Under the pieces are notes generated by a model. That model was given only the letters and a program-made list of their open reading frames with translations, did no database searches and was not told the DNA's origin. A program made the position numbers and the translations under genes. This document shows, piece by piece, positions 25,079 through 33,016 of a stretch of 60,045 bases of DNA (positions within the stretch are counted from its first letter, which is position 1; the number at the start of each line of letters is the position of its first letter). Origin of the DNA: Euryarchaeota archaeon UBA121 (GTDB taxonomy: Archaea > Thermoplasmatota > Poseidoniia > Poseidoniales > Thalassarchaeaceae); contig DANL01000081.1 in the NCBI GenBank assembly GCA_002499865.1, positions 1 through 60,045 on the forward strand, given 5' to 3'.

Positions 25079-25741
25079 TCAGATGATATCTATTACTTCT
25101 TGTAAATCAAAGTCAGATTCTGGATTCAATGTCTTGTTATCTCCATATACAGTCATTTTCATTCCTTCGAATGGCTCGATTCCTCTGTCTATCCTATCAA
25201 TAATTCTCCATCTGGGGGCATACGATAGATGAATCCAAAGTGGCCCTGGAAGAATATATGCGAACCAACCCAATCTATCTAGAATAATCTCATACTGATT
25301 ATCAATAATTGAGGCCGATAGTATAGTTAGTCCAATGAATGGAAGAGCAAAAAGAACCTTCCTAAGATAAAGAAGCCTTGCAGGGGGCCTCTTTACAATC
25401 GTTGAAACTAGAATTGAGAAAGCACCTAATATTGAAGTTATTGAGACAATTACAAGCATCTGGAAGAGCCAATCTCTCCCAATTTGAGAATACCCTTCAC
25501 CCATGGAAAGACCACCATACGTCATTGGAGGTAGAAGCGCAATTGAAATCATAAGGCCGTAGAGCCCTCCGACAAAGATGGGATGGCATAGAGTCAGAGA
25601 ATCTCTTAGGAAGAAATTGCTTACAGAACCCCCTCTTAGCATATGCCTATGCTCAGAATCCATGGATTCAACCACATTTTGCCACCCTTCCACGGCCCTC
25701 CGCCAACAACTCCCAATTATCACCATTGGGGTGTTTCCCAA
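25079..25741 (-). CDS. Multi-pass membrane protein of unknown function
   Basis: 220 residues with about four to five hydrophobic helices: PIFVGGLYGLMISIALLPPM, WLFQMLVIVSITSILGAFSILV, RKVLFALPFIGLTILSASII, and WFAYILPGPLWIHLSY. The N-terminal 40 residues and the C-terminal tail are soluble and charged. No family recognised with confidence; the layout of a soluble segment, then four or five helices, is Yip1-like but motifs are absent. It is convergent with the thioesterase gene 5 bp away. Start ATG 25741, leaving 60 bp to the divergent citrate synthase. Confidence 0.6.
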   Translation of the reverse strand: MGNTPMVIIGSCWRRAVEGWQNVVESMDSEHRHMLRGGSVSNFFLRDSLTLCHPIFVGGLYGLMISIALLPPMTYGGLSMGEGYSQIGRDWLFQMLVIVSITSILGAFSILVSTIVKRPPARLLYLRKVLFALPFIGLTILSASIIDNQYEIILDRLGWFAYILPGPLWIHLSYAPRWRIIDRIDRGIEPFEGMKMTVYGDNKTLNPESDFDLQEVIDII

Positions 25742-25801
25742 TCAAAATAGCTCACTAGGAAAATATCTGACCTCCTAATTAAGATTCAGAGAAGCAAATA
25801 T

Positions 25802-27022
25802 ATGCGGAGGGATTATGACTCCTTCACTAATCCCAATGGCCTAGGTGTGTGCATGGAAGGCGAAGAGACTCTATTCAATGTCCTTGAGTCTAATCTAGAT
25901 ACTGGCCTTAGGGGTATCCCTGTTGGCACCTGTCAGACTTCATATGTCGATCCAATAGAGGGAGTTCACTATGTTGGCTACCCAGTAGAAGATCTAGTAA
26001 ATCTCGAAGAAGAGGATGTCATTTATCTCATGCTTTTCAAAGAGCTACCATCTCCAGAGCAATCGGAGAAGTTCAGGGCAGAACTTGCCCTTAGGGGCGA
26101 ATCACTTCCAACCGGGGCATTGAGGGTGCTAGAATCACTAACTCCCGGAAGTGGCCATCCAATGGATTGGCTAGCAATAGGGATAATGGCACTCGGGACT
26201 GCTGAAGCCACAGGAGACATCCGGTCGGATTCAATGAATCTAATCGCTAGAATGCCTGAATTAATGGCCCGAGTTTTCCTGCTTAGGGGAGGTAAGAAGG
26301 AACAACTCAGGCCTCGTAAACCAGAGCTAGGACTGGTGGAGAATTTTGTCCATATGCTAGGAATAGAGGGCGAAGAGGCAGATAGAATGAATCGTGTTCT
26401 GAGATTCTTTTTCATCCTCCATATGGATCATGGAGGGGGCAATCTTTCCACATTCACCGGTAAAGCCGTAGCATCAGGAAGAGCATCTATCTATTCTGCT
26501 CTTTCTAGCGCTATGAACGCTCTTTCCGGACCCCTTCATGGAAGAGCGAATCAAGCAGTATTGGAGTTTATTCAGAGAATTGGAACATCTGACGAGAACG
26601 AGGTTTCATCATTTGTTAATGCAGAAATTGATGCTAGGAGGCCAATATACGGTTTTGGGCATGGCGTTCTAAGGGCCGAAGATCCAAGAGCTAGACTTCT
26701 GATAGGGCTAGGAGAGGAAATCTGTCCCGATGAAGATCTTTACAAGACCGTAAAGGTACTAAGAAAAATAACTCCTGATATCCTTAAGGAGAGGATTCCA
26801 AAAATAAGTAATCCATATCCCAATGTAGATCTTGGAAGCGGTACACTGCTTCATTCAGTGGGTTTCAGAAAGCCTGACTATTACACCACTTTCTTTGGTT
26901 GGGCTAGAGTTGCTGGGATATGTGCCCAGATACTAGATGAGAGAAATGCTAGAGAAGGCAGAGGGACTCCGATTTACAGGCCCAAGTATATCCCGCGTAA
27001 CCAACCTCATCGTAGACTGTGA
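25802..27022 (+). CDS. gltA: Citrate synthase
   Basis: Condenses oxaloacetate and acetyl-CoA. DPIEGVHYVGYPVEDL is the N-terminal family pattern. Active-site regions are ILHMDHGGGNLSTFTGKAVASG, LSGPLHGRANQAVLEFI (catalytic His) and PIYGFGHGVLRAEDPRARLL (second His and acidic residue). The HGGGNLS version is shared with eukaryotic-like citrate synthases rather than the E. coli type. 406 residues. The start ATG at 25802 follows an AT-rich promoter-like gap. Its TGA abuts the HMG-CoA reductase stop in the palindrome TGATCA, so the two genes meet end to end. A 2-methylcitrate synthase role cannot be excluded. Confidence 0.9.
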   Translation: MRRDYDSFTNPNGLGVCMEGEETLFNVLESNLDTGLRGIPVGTCQTSYVDPIEGVHYVGYPVEDLVNLEEEDVIYLMLFKELPSPEQSEKFRAELALRGESLPTGALRVLESLTPGSGHPMDWLAIGIMALGTAEATGDIRSDSMNLIARMPELMARVFLLRGGKKEQLRPRKPELGLVENFVHMLGIEGEEADRMNRVLRFFFILHMDHGGGNLSTFTGKAVASGRASIYSALSSAMNALSGPLHGRANQAVLEFIQRIGTSDENEVSSFVNAEIDARRPIYGFGHGVLRAEDPRARLLIGLGEEICPDEDLYKTVKVLRKITPDILKERIPKISNPYPNVDLGSGTLLHSVGFRKPDYYTTFFGWARVAGICAQILDERNAREGRGTPIYRPKYIPRNQPHRRL

Positions 27023-28321
27023 TCACTGCTCTCTGAGAGAAGAAAGAGCATTTTCTACGGCCGCCATTGTAATCCTTTCACCACTTTCTCTAACCATGGT
27101 GGCAACCTTCTCGACCTCGTGATCTTTCGCACCCGCGGCAGCTACCATATTCATCAGATGTAATTTCATATGGCCAGCCTGTATTCCAACAGTGGCGAGT
27201 GCCCTCAAAGCACCAAGGTTCTGTGCCAGTCCCGCTGCCGCCATTACCTTGGCCAGATCATTAGCGGTACGCAGTCCCAATAATGCAACATTTGCTTGTG
27301 CGCCAGGATGGATTCTAACGGCACCTCCTACCAATCCCACAGCCATTGGAATCTCAATCGAACCAACTAGATTGCCATCGGAGTCTTTTTCCCAGTGAGT
27401 CATTGAGGAATATTCTCTTCCAAAGGAGGCATACGAGTGAGCTCCTGATTCTATGGCTCTCCAGTCCTGTCCGCACGCTATAGCAATAGGTGAAATTGCA
27501 TTCATAATTCCCTTATTGTGAGTGGTTGCCCTAAATGGGTCGGCGGCGGCAAAGTGATACGCCTGAATCACTCCATCAATAACATTGGAGCCATTCTCCG
27601 AATCTTTGCCATCATCTGACATCTCTTCGGGAGTGAATATTGCACTTACCTTGGCTAGTCTATGTACTGCTAGATTACTGATTATACGGAGTATTACAGT
27701 TCCAGAACTCAACTCCTCAATTCTTTGAGCTATTGTCTCTGCCATGGTATTGACCGCATTGGCTCCCATCGCATCCCTACAATCAACTAGAATATGCACA
27801 ATAACCATCGGCCCAGATTCCGTCTCTATTACTCGAACTTCTACGTCCCTGCACCCTCCCCCAAATTTTACAAGGATCGGATCAACTTCGTTACAAGCAT
27901 CAATCAACTCGTTCTTGGATGAGAGTATGGCATCTTTTGCCAAGTCTGGATTCTCACATCCAACAACCTGAATTTGACCTATCATTACGGGAGCATCATT
28001 ATCTGAAACAAAACCCCCATTGGAATGGCATCTCTTAGCCATGTTGGAAGCAGCCGCTACCACACTCGCTTCTTCCACAACGAATGGTATCAGATAATGC
28101 TCGCCATCAATAATGAAGTTTGTAGCCACTCCAATCGGTAACGAGTATGTGCCAATTACATTCTCTATCATCCTATCTGCAACTTCTTCTGAAAGCTCCC
28201 CATTAGAGGCCCAGGCCTCTATCATATCGTCCTCAAGTCCTGCAATCTCTGAGAGCAAGCTCCTCCTCTCTGAGACAGATAGTTTGTAGAATCCTTTCAA
28301 TCGACTGCTATCCACTGGCAT
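27023..28321 (-). CDS. mvaA: HMG-CoA reductase, class II type
   Basis: Reduces HMG-CoA to mevalonate for isoprenoid lipid synthesis. ENVIGTYSLPIGVATNFIIDG, VVEEASVVAAASNMAK, VDCRDAMGANAVNTMAE and the Gly-rich late region (MAVGLVGGAVRIHPGAQANVALL) match the class II (Pseudomonas mevalonii/Archaeoglobus-like) group, not the class I enzyme of most archaea. The start used is ATG 28321 (MPVDSSRLKGFYKLSVSERR), which aligns with family N-termini; a longer frame to 28378 adds 19 unlikely residues. About 432 residues. The stop lies back to back with citrate synthase. The AT-rich repeat region lies directly upstream. Confidence 0.9.
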   Translation of the reverse strand: MPVDSSRLKGFYKLSVSERRSLLSEIAGLEDDMIEAWASNGELSEEVADRMIENVIGTYSLPIGVATNFIIDGEHYLIPFVVEEASVVAAASNMAKRCHSNGGFVSDNDAPVMIGQIQVVGCENPDLAKDAILSSKNELIDACNEVDPILVKFGGGCRDVEVRVIETESGPMVIVHILVDCRDAMGANAVNTMAETIAQRIEELSSGTVILRIISNLAVHRLAKVSAIFTPEEMSDDGKDSENGSNVIDGVIQAYHFAAADPFRATTHNKGIMNAISPIAIACGQDWRAIESGAHSYASFGREYSSMTHWEKDSDGNLVGSIEIPMAVGLVGGAVRIHPGAQANVALLGLRTANDLAKVMAAAGLAQNLGALRALATVGIQAGHMKLHLMNMVAAAGAKDHEVEKVATMVRESGERITMAAVENALSSLREQ

Positions 28322-28435
28322 GTTATCGTACCTTGTCGGCGAAAACACCCTTCTGTACATTTCGCTTGAATATCTCACATAATATCACTTAGCCGACCAA
28401 ATCATCCGATCCAGCTATCATATTTTCATTGAAAT

Positions 28436-28610
28436 AAAGCGTTAATTTGACCATTAACGCTTTGTTAACGCATAATTAAAGCGTTAGTAACACGTTAATA
28501 TAAGTAATAAATATTCGACTCACTAATCTAAACTATTGAAAATTTAGTATCTAAAAATACGTAAATATACGTTAATAATAACTTTGCTATCTGTTAGTAA
28601 ACGTTAATGT
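28436..28610. repeat. AT-rich array of CGTTAA-type sites (candidate origin or operator)
   Basis: This lies in the 317-bp gap between HMG-CoA reductase and the AAA+ gene at 28639. Six exact CGTTAA/TTAACG hexamers occur at 28440, 28454, 28465, 28493, 28570 and 28602, plus variants at 28482, 28560 and 28592. Four pairs are spaced 10-11 bp (454/465, 482/493, 560/570, 592/602), one helical turn. Larger units are AAAGCGTTAA and its exact inverse at 28436-28445 and 28454-28463, near-identical GTTAGTAA(c)ACGTTAAT units at 28483 and 28593, and a tandem TACGTAAATA/TACGTTAATA at 28558-28577. The flanks are strongly AT-rich. This looks like a repeated protein-binding site. Origin function or autoregulation of the downstream gene are both possible. 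Confidence 0.75.
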
Positions 28611-28638
28611 TATGTACTCTTGACTATTCACCAACATC

Positions 28639-30528
28639 GTGGCAGGCGATGTATCCGAGAATCTTGGATTGCCCTTGTTGAGGGGCAACCCCTTCGATCT
28701 GAGGCCAATCGAGAGTGGCAGGGCTGAGTACCTGGTCGGAAGGGATAGACTAATCGCTTCTTGGAGAGAGCATATTATCTCACAATCCCCAAGGATGTTG
28801 CTACTTGTTGGAGAGAGGGGTTCGGGCCGTTCATCTGTTGTGAGAACTTTAGCTTCACAGACGAGAAGAAGTTTCATTGGCCAATATTGGCCTACAAATG
28901 ATCCCGTGAATGCAATAATTCATGAGTTAGCAATTCACTTCTGTGGGTTTAGTTCATCGGGTTCAAATCAGAAAATGATAGATGACTTAGTCTCCAATCT
29001 AGAGGAGAGTTCTGGATCTCTCCCTGTGATATCTCTTGACTATCCGTCAAATATAGAAATCTCTATGTTATTGAATTCAATATCTCCCATTCTTCAAAGA
29101 CTGAGGGCACTAGTCATCATAGTACTGACGCCCTCTCAACTATCTTCTATTGATGAAGAGACTCTTGAGCTTTATGACAGGCCAGAATATACGACACATC
29201 TATCTAAAGAGCAAATCCAAGAGTTATCTAACCGACTCGTATCTAGAAAGGCTAGAGAGAAATGGATTATTGATGATATTTTGCTATCAAGGATTCATGA
29301 ATCTACTTCTGGAAACCCTAGAGATGTCATTCGACTTCTGAGGGATCTCATCGATGAGAGAAGGGATGTCGGTGCACACGGGGCACTAGAGAGACTAATG
29401 CGTTGGAAAATTACTCATGAACCCAGTTATGGAAATGAAGAAGATGCGAAAAAGCAATTTTTATTCTCGGATGAATCTCAGGGCCATATCGCTGAAGAAG
29501 ATAGCCAATTATCTGTAGAAGATCCTTCCGAAAACCGAGATTTCAGATTTCAATCGACTAATTCCGATAGTGACGAATCAATCCAAGAAGTCACTAAATA
29601 CATCGAAGATCAAGGAGATATCCTTCCTAGTGATGATCTTGAAGAATACCACATAAATTTCCAAACAGAAACAGGTGAAAGCCAAGTAAATAGGGAGGAT
29701 TTCTCTGAAGAACCGGACGACTTATGGGAAGATGACTCAGATAATGATGTAGAAGAAATAACTGTAGAAAGTAATACTGAGCAAGGTACATTGGACGATT
29801 TTGTCTACATGCAACCGGGTACAGAGCCTCCAATGTTTAATTCAGGAAGTGGATTCAATGGTCTCGCCCAGAGATCAAAATTAGCTCAGAGCCAACAGCC
29901 CAATGAAGAAGAAGATACCCCAATCATAGAATCAGTATCTGAAATTTCACATCTCTGGGAGGGGCGCCAGATAGACATTGAAAGCAATCAACCGGAAAAC
30001 AATATTCCTAACATTAGTAATATAGAGCCAGAGTGGGAAGCCGAAGATCCGCAACTCCCAGAAAAAGAAACCTCTAGTGTCATTTCTACTGATTCAGCAC
30101 ACTGGTCAGTGGAACCTTCAATGGCCTCTTCCTTGCCTGTTTTCGAAAATCCTGAAACTGAGATTATTGATACTCCATTTGGTATTGAAGACGCTCCCGT
30201 TCAACCAATTGATACTATTGAAAATAAAACTGAAAAATCTCCTAGGAAAAACTTCCGTCCAACTACTTCATGGGAGCCAGACAATCCTCTTGATGAAGAG
30301 AGGATTACATACCTCAATGAAGCTGAAATGCTAGTGATATCAATGGCTTCCAAGAGAGAGATTTCTCCCTCGGATGCAGAACTCCAGGCCAGACTTGAGG
30401 TAGGAAGGCCTCGCCTTTCTCAGATATACAATGGTCTTTACAAGTCCGGATACCTTTCTGTCAGGAAGCAAGGAAGAAAGAGACTATTCAAAATCACAGA
30501 AGCGGCACAGAAACTAGTGGAGGCATAA
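28639..30528 (+). CDS. AAA+-like ATPase with acidic linker and C-terminal winged helix (Orc/Cdc6-related?)
   Basis: 629 residues from GTG 28639. The N-terminal 250 or so residues resemble a P-loop ATPase of the Orc/Cdc6/STAND kind: GNPFDLRP, YLVGRDRL, then GERGSGRSS at residues 58-66, where the Walker A lysine is arginine. The Walker B region (PVISLDYPS or VIIVLTPS) is weak. SGNPRDVIRLLRDLID resembles a sensor-2/lid helix. About residues 265-540 are low-complexity and very acidic (many E, D, S). The last 85 residues (NEAEMLVISMASKREISPSDAELQARLEVGRPRLSQIY) form a winged helix-turn-helix, implying DNA binding. The neighbouring repeat array is an obvious candidate target. A canonical Orc1/Cdc6 is at 33017-34225. 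Could be a regulator rather than an initiator. Confidence 0.7.
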   Translation: MAGDVSENLGLPLLRGNPFDLRPIESGRAEYLVGRDRLIASWREHIISQSPRMLLLVGERGSGRSSVVRTLASQTRRSFIGQYWPTNDPVNAIIHELAIHFCGFSSSGSNQKMIDDLVSNLEESSGSLPVISLDYPSNIEISMLLNSISPILQRLRALVIIVLTPSQLSSIDEETLELYDRPEYTTHLSKEQIQELSNRLVSRKAREKWIIDDILLSRIHESTSGNPRDVIRLLRDLIDERRDVGAHGALERLMRWKITHEPSYGNEEDAKKQFLFSDESQGHIAEEDSQLSVEDPSENRDFRFQSTNSDSDESIQEVTKYIEDQGDILPSDDLEEYHINFQTETGESQVNREDFSEEPDDLWEDDSDNDVEEITVESNTEQGTLDDFVYMQPGTEPPMFNSGSGFNGLAQRSKLAQSQQPNEEEDTPIIESVSEISHLWEGRQIDIESNQPENNIPNISNIEPEWEAEDPQLPEKETSSVISTDSAHWSVEPSMASSLPVFENPETEIIDTPFGIEDAPVQPIDTIENKTEKSPRKNFRPTTSWEPDNPLDEERITYLNEAEMLVISMASKREISPSDAELQARLEVGRPRLSQIYNGLYKSGYLSVRKQGRKRLFKITEAAQKLVEA

Positions 30529-30529
30529 T

Positions 30530-30823
30530 ATGGATGAAAACGTATTAATTACCGAAGAAAGAGTGAAGAAATATATCTCAATCACTCTTCAAGCAAGGAA
30601 GAAGGCCACACCAAATAAGCTTAGCAAGGCGGACTTAGAAAGATTGGACTCTATGATGAGGATGTGTGATGACTACTTCTCAGATGCAAAATACTTCCTT
30701 GAGAATGGGGACTTAATCCGAGCATTCGGAGCAATAAACTACTCTCACGCATGGATTGATGCGGCAGTAAGAATCGGCTTAATGGATGGGCATGGCGATG
30801 ATGTTCTGTTCACTCTGCCTTAA
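30530..30823 (+). CDS. DUF357 archaeal protein
   Basis: 97 residues, all helical. MMRMCDDYFSDAKYFLENGDLIRAFGAINYSHAWIDAAVRIG is the characteristic DUF357 pattern, found almost only in archaea and of unknown function. GGAGG at 30519-30523 sits 6 nt before the ATG, which starts one base after the preceding stop, so it is co-translated with the AAA+/winged-helix gene. The 3' end overlaps the convergent PIN gene by 4 bp. Confidence 0.82.
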   Translation: MDENVLITEERVKKYISITLQARKKATPNKLSKADLERLDSMMRMCDDYFSDAKYFLENGDLIRAFGAINYSHAWIDAAVRIGLMDGHGDDVLFTLP

Positions 30824-31185
30824 TCAACAAGGCGTAGCATTCTATCTGATACAACTTCGATATAGGAGCAACCAGACTCAGATAGTTTTTCCTTCAATCT
30901 AGTATCGACTGTGAGTACCGGCCAGTTATTCATTTTTGAAAGGTGTATTAGCATCATATCGGTATGCTTCTCCCCGGGAGGATCATCCATCATATCTGAG
31001 CGACTCTTCAAGAGTCCAAGGAGAAGCCCTCTCTTGCCCCTAGATATGTCATTCAGCTCTTTCCAGACACTATCAATTACTATCAGATCCGGCTTTCCAA
31101 TGACATTGGACATTGCAGAATCTAGGTTTAGTCCAGCCTTGACCAATGCAATCCAGCCACAAGTATCGACGAGAACTCCCGCCAA
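30820..31185 (-). CDS. PIN-domain protein (Fcf1/Utp24-like), partner gene of aIF2-gamma
   Basis: 121-residue PIN nuclease fold: GVLVDTCGWIALV with the first Asp, DSVWKELNDIS with the Glu, and PVLTVDTRLKEKLSESG with the late Asp cluster (TVDTRL). It starts 4 bp after the aIF2-gamma stop on the same strand. In many archaea a PIN protein related to the rRNA-processing factor Fcf1/Utp24 follows S6e and aIF2-gamma, exactly as here, so a role in pre-rRNA processing is more likely than a toxin; there is no antitoxin-like neighbour. Confidence 0.8.
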   Translation of the reverse strand: MAGVLVDTCGWIALVKAGLNLDSAMSNVIGKPDLIVIDSVWKELNDISRGKRGLLLGLLKSRSDMMDDPPGEKHTDMMLIHLSKMNNWPVLTVDTRLKEKLSESGCSYIEVVSDRMLRLVD

Positions 31186-31189
31186 TTAA

Positions 31190-32431
31190 TCACCCTTTGA
31201 TAGTTCCATGGCCTATCAGTCTCCATCGGGCGCCCACCCTTCTAGATAATGTGATCCTGCTTCCTTTCTTCGCACATATTGGCAATCTCAGTGCGAGCTT
31301 AGCCTCTCCCTTCTTGGAGGACGATACAGTTCCAACACTGGTGGCCGTAGCAGAGTTTACCATCAGCATCTCATTTGTTTGTAGTGGCTTCACCATTCCC
31401 TCTTCGCCTTCTCCTCCTGAGACCATCTTATCTAAAAGCTCCAATTTAAGATCCAAAGATTCCCAGACAGGAGGTAGCTCCCCTTCCTTTGCCATCACTT
31501 GTCCTGAGAGATCATCTGCCTTCGTTGACATCGGGTCCATAGGGGTAGCAATTCCACAAAGTCCACCAGCATGGGCTGATTCAAGATCTAGTCCACCAGC
31601 TTGGATATTTTCTATAGTGGTCTTCAAAGGCTCCCATCTAGTTTTATTTCCCTCTGAAATCCTTCTTCCGGGAGCGATTAATATAGAGTCTCCAACACTA
31701 AAAGATCCTTCGACAATACTCCCTCCTATTATCCCCCCTCTCAGTTTATTCGGTCTCGAACCGGGCCTATTGACATCGAAAGAACGTGCTACATACATCA
31801 GACCCTTGTCCGTGGAGTCTAGGGAAGGACTAGGAATCGTATCCTCTATTGCCTGAATCAACATGTCAAGATTAACATCATGATGCGCTGAAACAGGAAC
31901 TATCGGAGATCCCTCTGCTATTGTACCTTCAATGAAGGACAGTATTTCTTGGTAAGACTCGATTGCACGCTCTTTACTAACGAGATCGACCTTGTTCTGT
32001 ACTACGACTATGTTTTGTATACCTGCAATCTGTAATGCGGCCAAATGCTCTCTCGTTTGCGCTTGTGGACATTTCTCATTAGCGGCCACCAATAGTAAAG
32101 CACCATCCATTATAGCGGCACCTGAGATCATGACCGCCATCAGGGTCTCGTGTCCCGGCGCATCCACAAATGAAATAACTCTTAGAAGCTCATCTTCAGA
32201 GTCTGCTCCTCCATCTGGATTTTTTCCTCTGGCATAGTATTCTCCTTCCTTATTCTTGTAAAATGCAGTATCTGCATATCCAAGTTTTATGCTGATGCCA
32301 CGCTTCCTCTCTTCGGAATGAGTATCTGTCCAAGTACCAGAAAGAGCTTGTGTGAGAGTAGTCTTTCCATGGTCTACGTGCCCGACCATTCCAATGTTAA
32401 CTTCCGGCTGACTAGGTAGATCACTCGCCAG
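31190..32431 (-). CDS. eif2g: Translation initiation factor aIF2 gamma subunit (apparent CTG start)
   Basis: GTPase subunit of the factor that brings initiator Met-tRNA to the ribosome. G1 is GMVGHVDHGKTTLT, G3 is DAPGHE, G4 is NKVD; domains 2 and 3 follow (SFDVNRPGS, GGIIGGSIVEGSFSVGD, RRVGARWRLIG). The first ATG (32389) would remove the first beta strand, QPEVNIG, that every family member has. That strand is encoded in frame upstream. Between it and an in-frame TAG (32434-32432) the only possible start is CTG at 32431, with GGAG at 32441-32444 9 nt before it. In the same frame ATG-GTC-TAG immediately precedes the CTG. The length from CTG is 413 residues, normal. It sits between S6e and the PIN gene, the conserved archaeal order. 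Confidence 0.92.
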   Translation of the reverse strand: MASDLPSQPEVNIGMVGHVDHGKTTLTQALSGTWTDTHSEERKRGISIKLGYADTAFYKNKEGEYYARGKNPDGGADSEDELLRVISFVDAPGHETLMAVMISGAAIMDGALLLVAANEKCPQAQTREHLAALQIAGIQNIVVVQNKVDLVSKERAIESYQEILSFIEGTIAEGSPIVPVSAHHDVNLDMLIQAIEDTIPSPSLDSTDKGLMYVARSFDVNRPGSRPNKLRGGIIGGSIVEGSFSVGDSILIAPGRRISEGNKTRWEPLKTTIENIQAGGLDLESAHAGGLCGIATPMDPMSTKADDLSGQVMAKEGELPPVWESLDLKLELLDKMVSGGEGEEGMVKPLQTNEMLMVNSATATSVGTVSSSKKGEAKLALRLPICAKKGSRITLSRRVGARWRLIGHGTIKG

Positions 32432-32450
32432 CTAGACCATCTCCTACTAT

Positions 32451-32945
32451 TCACTCCTCTTCATCAGAGGACTGATCCGCAGGAACTTCTTCTTCAATGC
32501 CAAATATGACGCCAAGTGGCCTTTTCCCAGCCTCAACTATCTTCAGGTTAATCTGTCTAGTTTCCTGCCCTATTACGTTACCACGAAGGTTCCTCCTCCT
32601 TCTTAGCCCGTCATACTTGTAGCGGTAGGTCTTGCCCTTCTTGTTGACCTTCTTATCTCCCTTGTAACCTATCCCAGCGGTGATTAGTACTGATTTTACT
32701 CCACTGCCATCAAGATCCGGGCGCATAGGCCTTCCTGTTAGATCGGATCCTCCTGTGATTTCCAGGCGGTATCCAGTTAGTGATTGGTCACCTTCCCCGA
32801 TAAACATCCCATCTACCGAATCGCCTATCTTCTTTCCTAAGAAATGATTGTAATTTGAACCTGTTATTTCAACCGAGAAGGCACGCCCTCCATATTTTGG
32901 ATTCGTATCGTTAACGACTGCCTTGAATGACTGTTCGCCTGCCAT
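32451..32945 (-). CDS. rps6e: Ribosomal protein S6e (eS6)
   Basis: Small-subunit protein shared by archaea and eukaryotes. From ATG 32945: MAGEQSFKAVVNDTNPKYGGRAFSVE, GKKIGDSVDG, LTGYRLEITGGSDLTGRPMRPDLDG, then the basic KTYRYKYDGLRRRRNLRGNVIG. A longer frame to 33020 adds 25 residues of no similarity. The C-terminal tail PADQSSDEEE is acidic and longer than in minimal archaeal S6e. It is followed by aIF2-gamma and the PIN gene as in other archaea; the Orc1/Cdc6 gene lies just upstream on the same strand. Confidence 0.92.
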   Translation of the reverse strand: MAGEQSFKAVVNDTNPKYGGRAFSVEITGSNYNHFLGKKIGDSVDGMFIGEGDQSLTGYRLEITGGSDLTGRPMRPDLDGSGVKSVLITAGIGYKGDKKVNKKGKTYRYKYDGLRRRRNLRGNVIGQETRQINLKIVEAGKRPLGVIFGIEEEVPADQSSDEEE

Positions 32946-33016
32946 ATTTACACCTTGGACGGCAATCCGACATGAGGCCCCTATAAGAGCGGTTCGGAAG
33001 TAATGGCAAACCCCCT

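Noticed and set aside
30820..31185. PIN protein as a toxin of a toxin-antitoxin pair
   Set aside because: No antitoxin-like gene is adjacent, and its position after S6e and aIF2-gamma matches the conserved archaeal rRNA-processing PIN gene.
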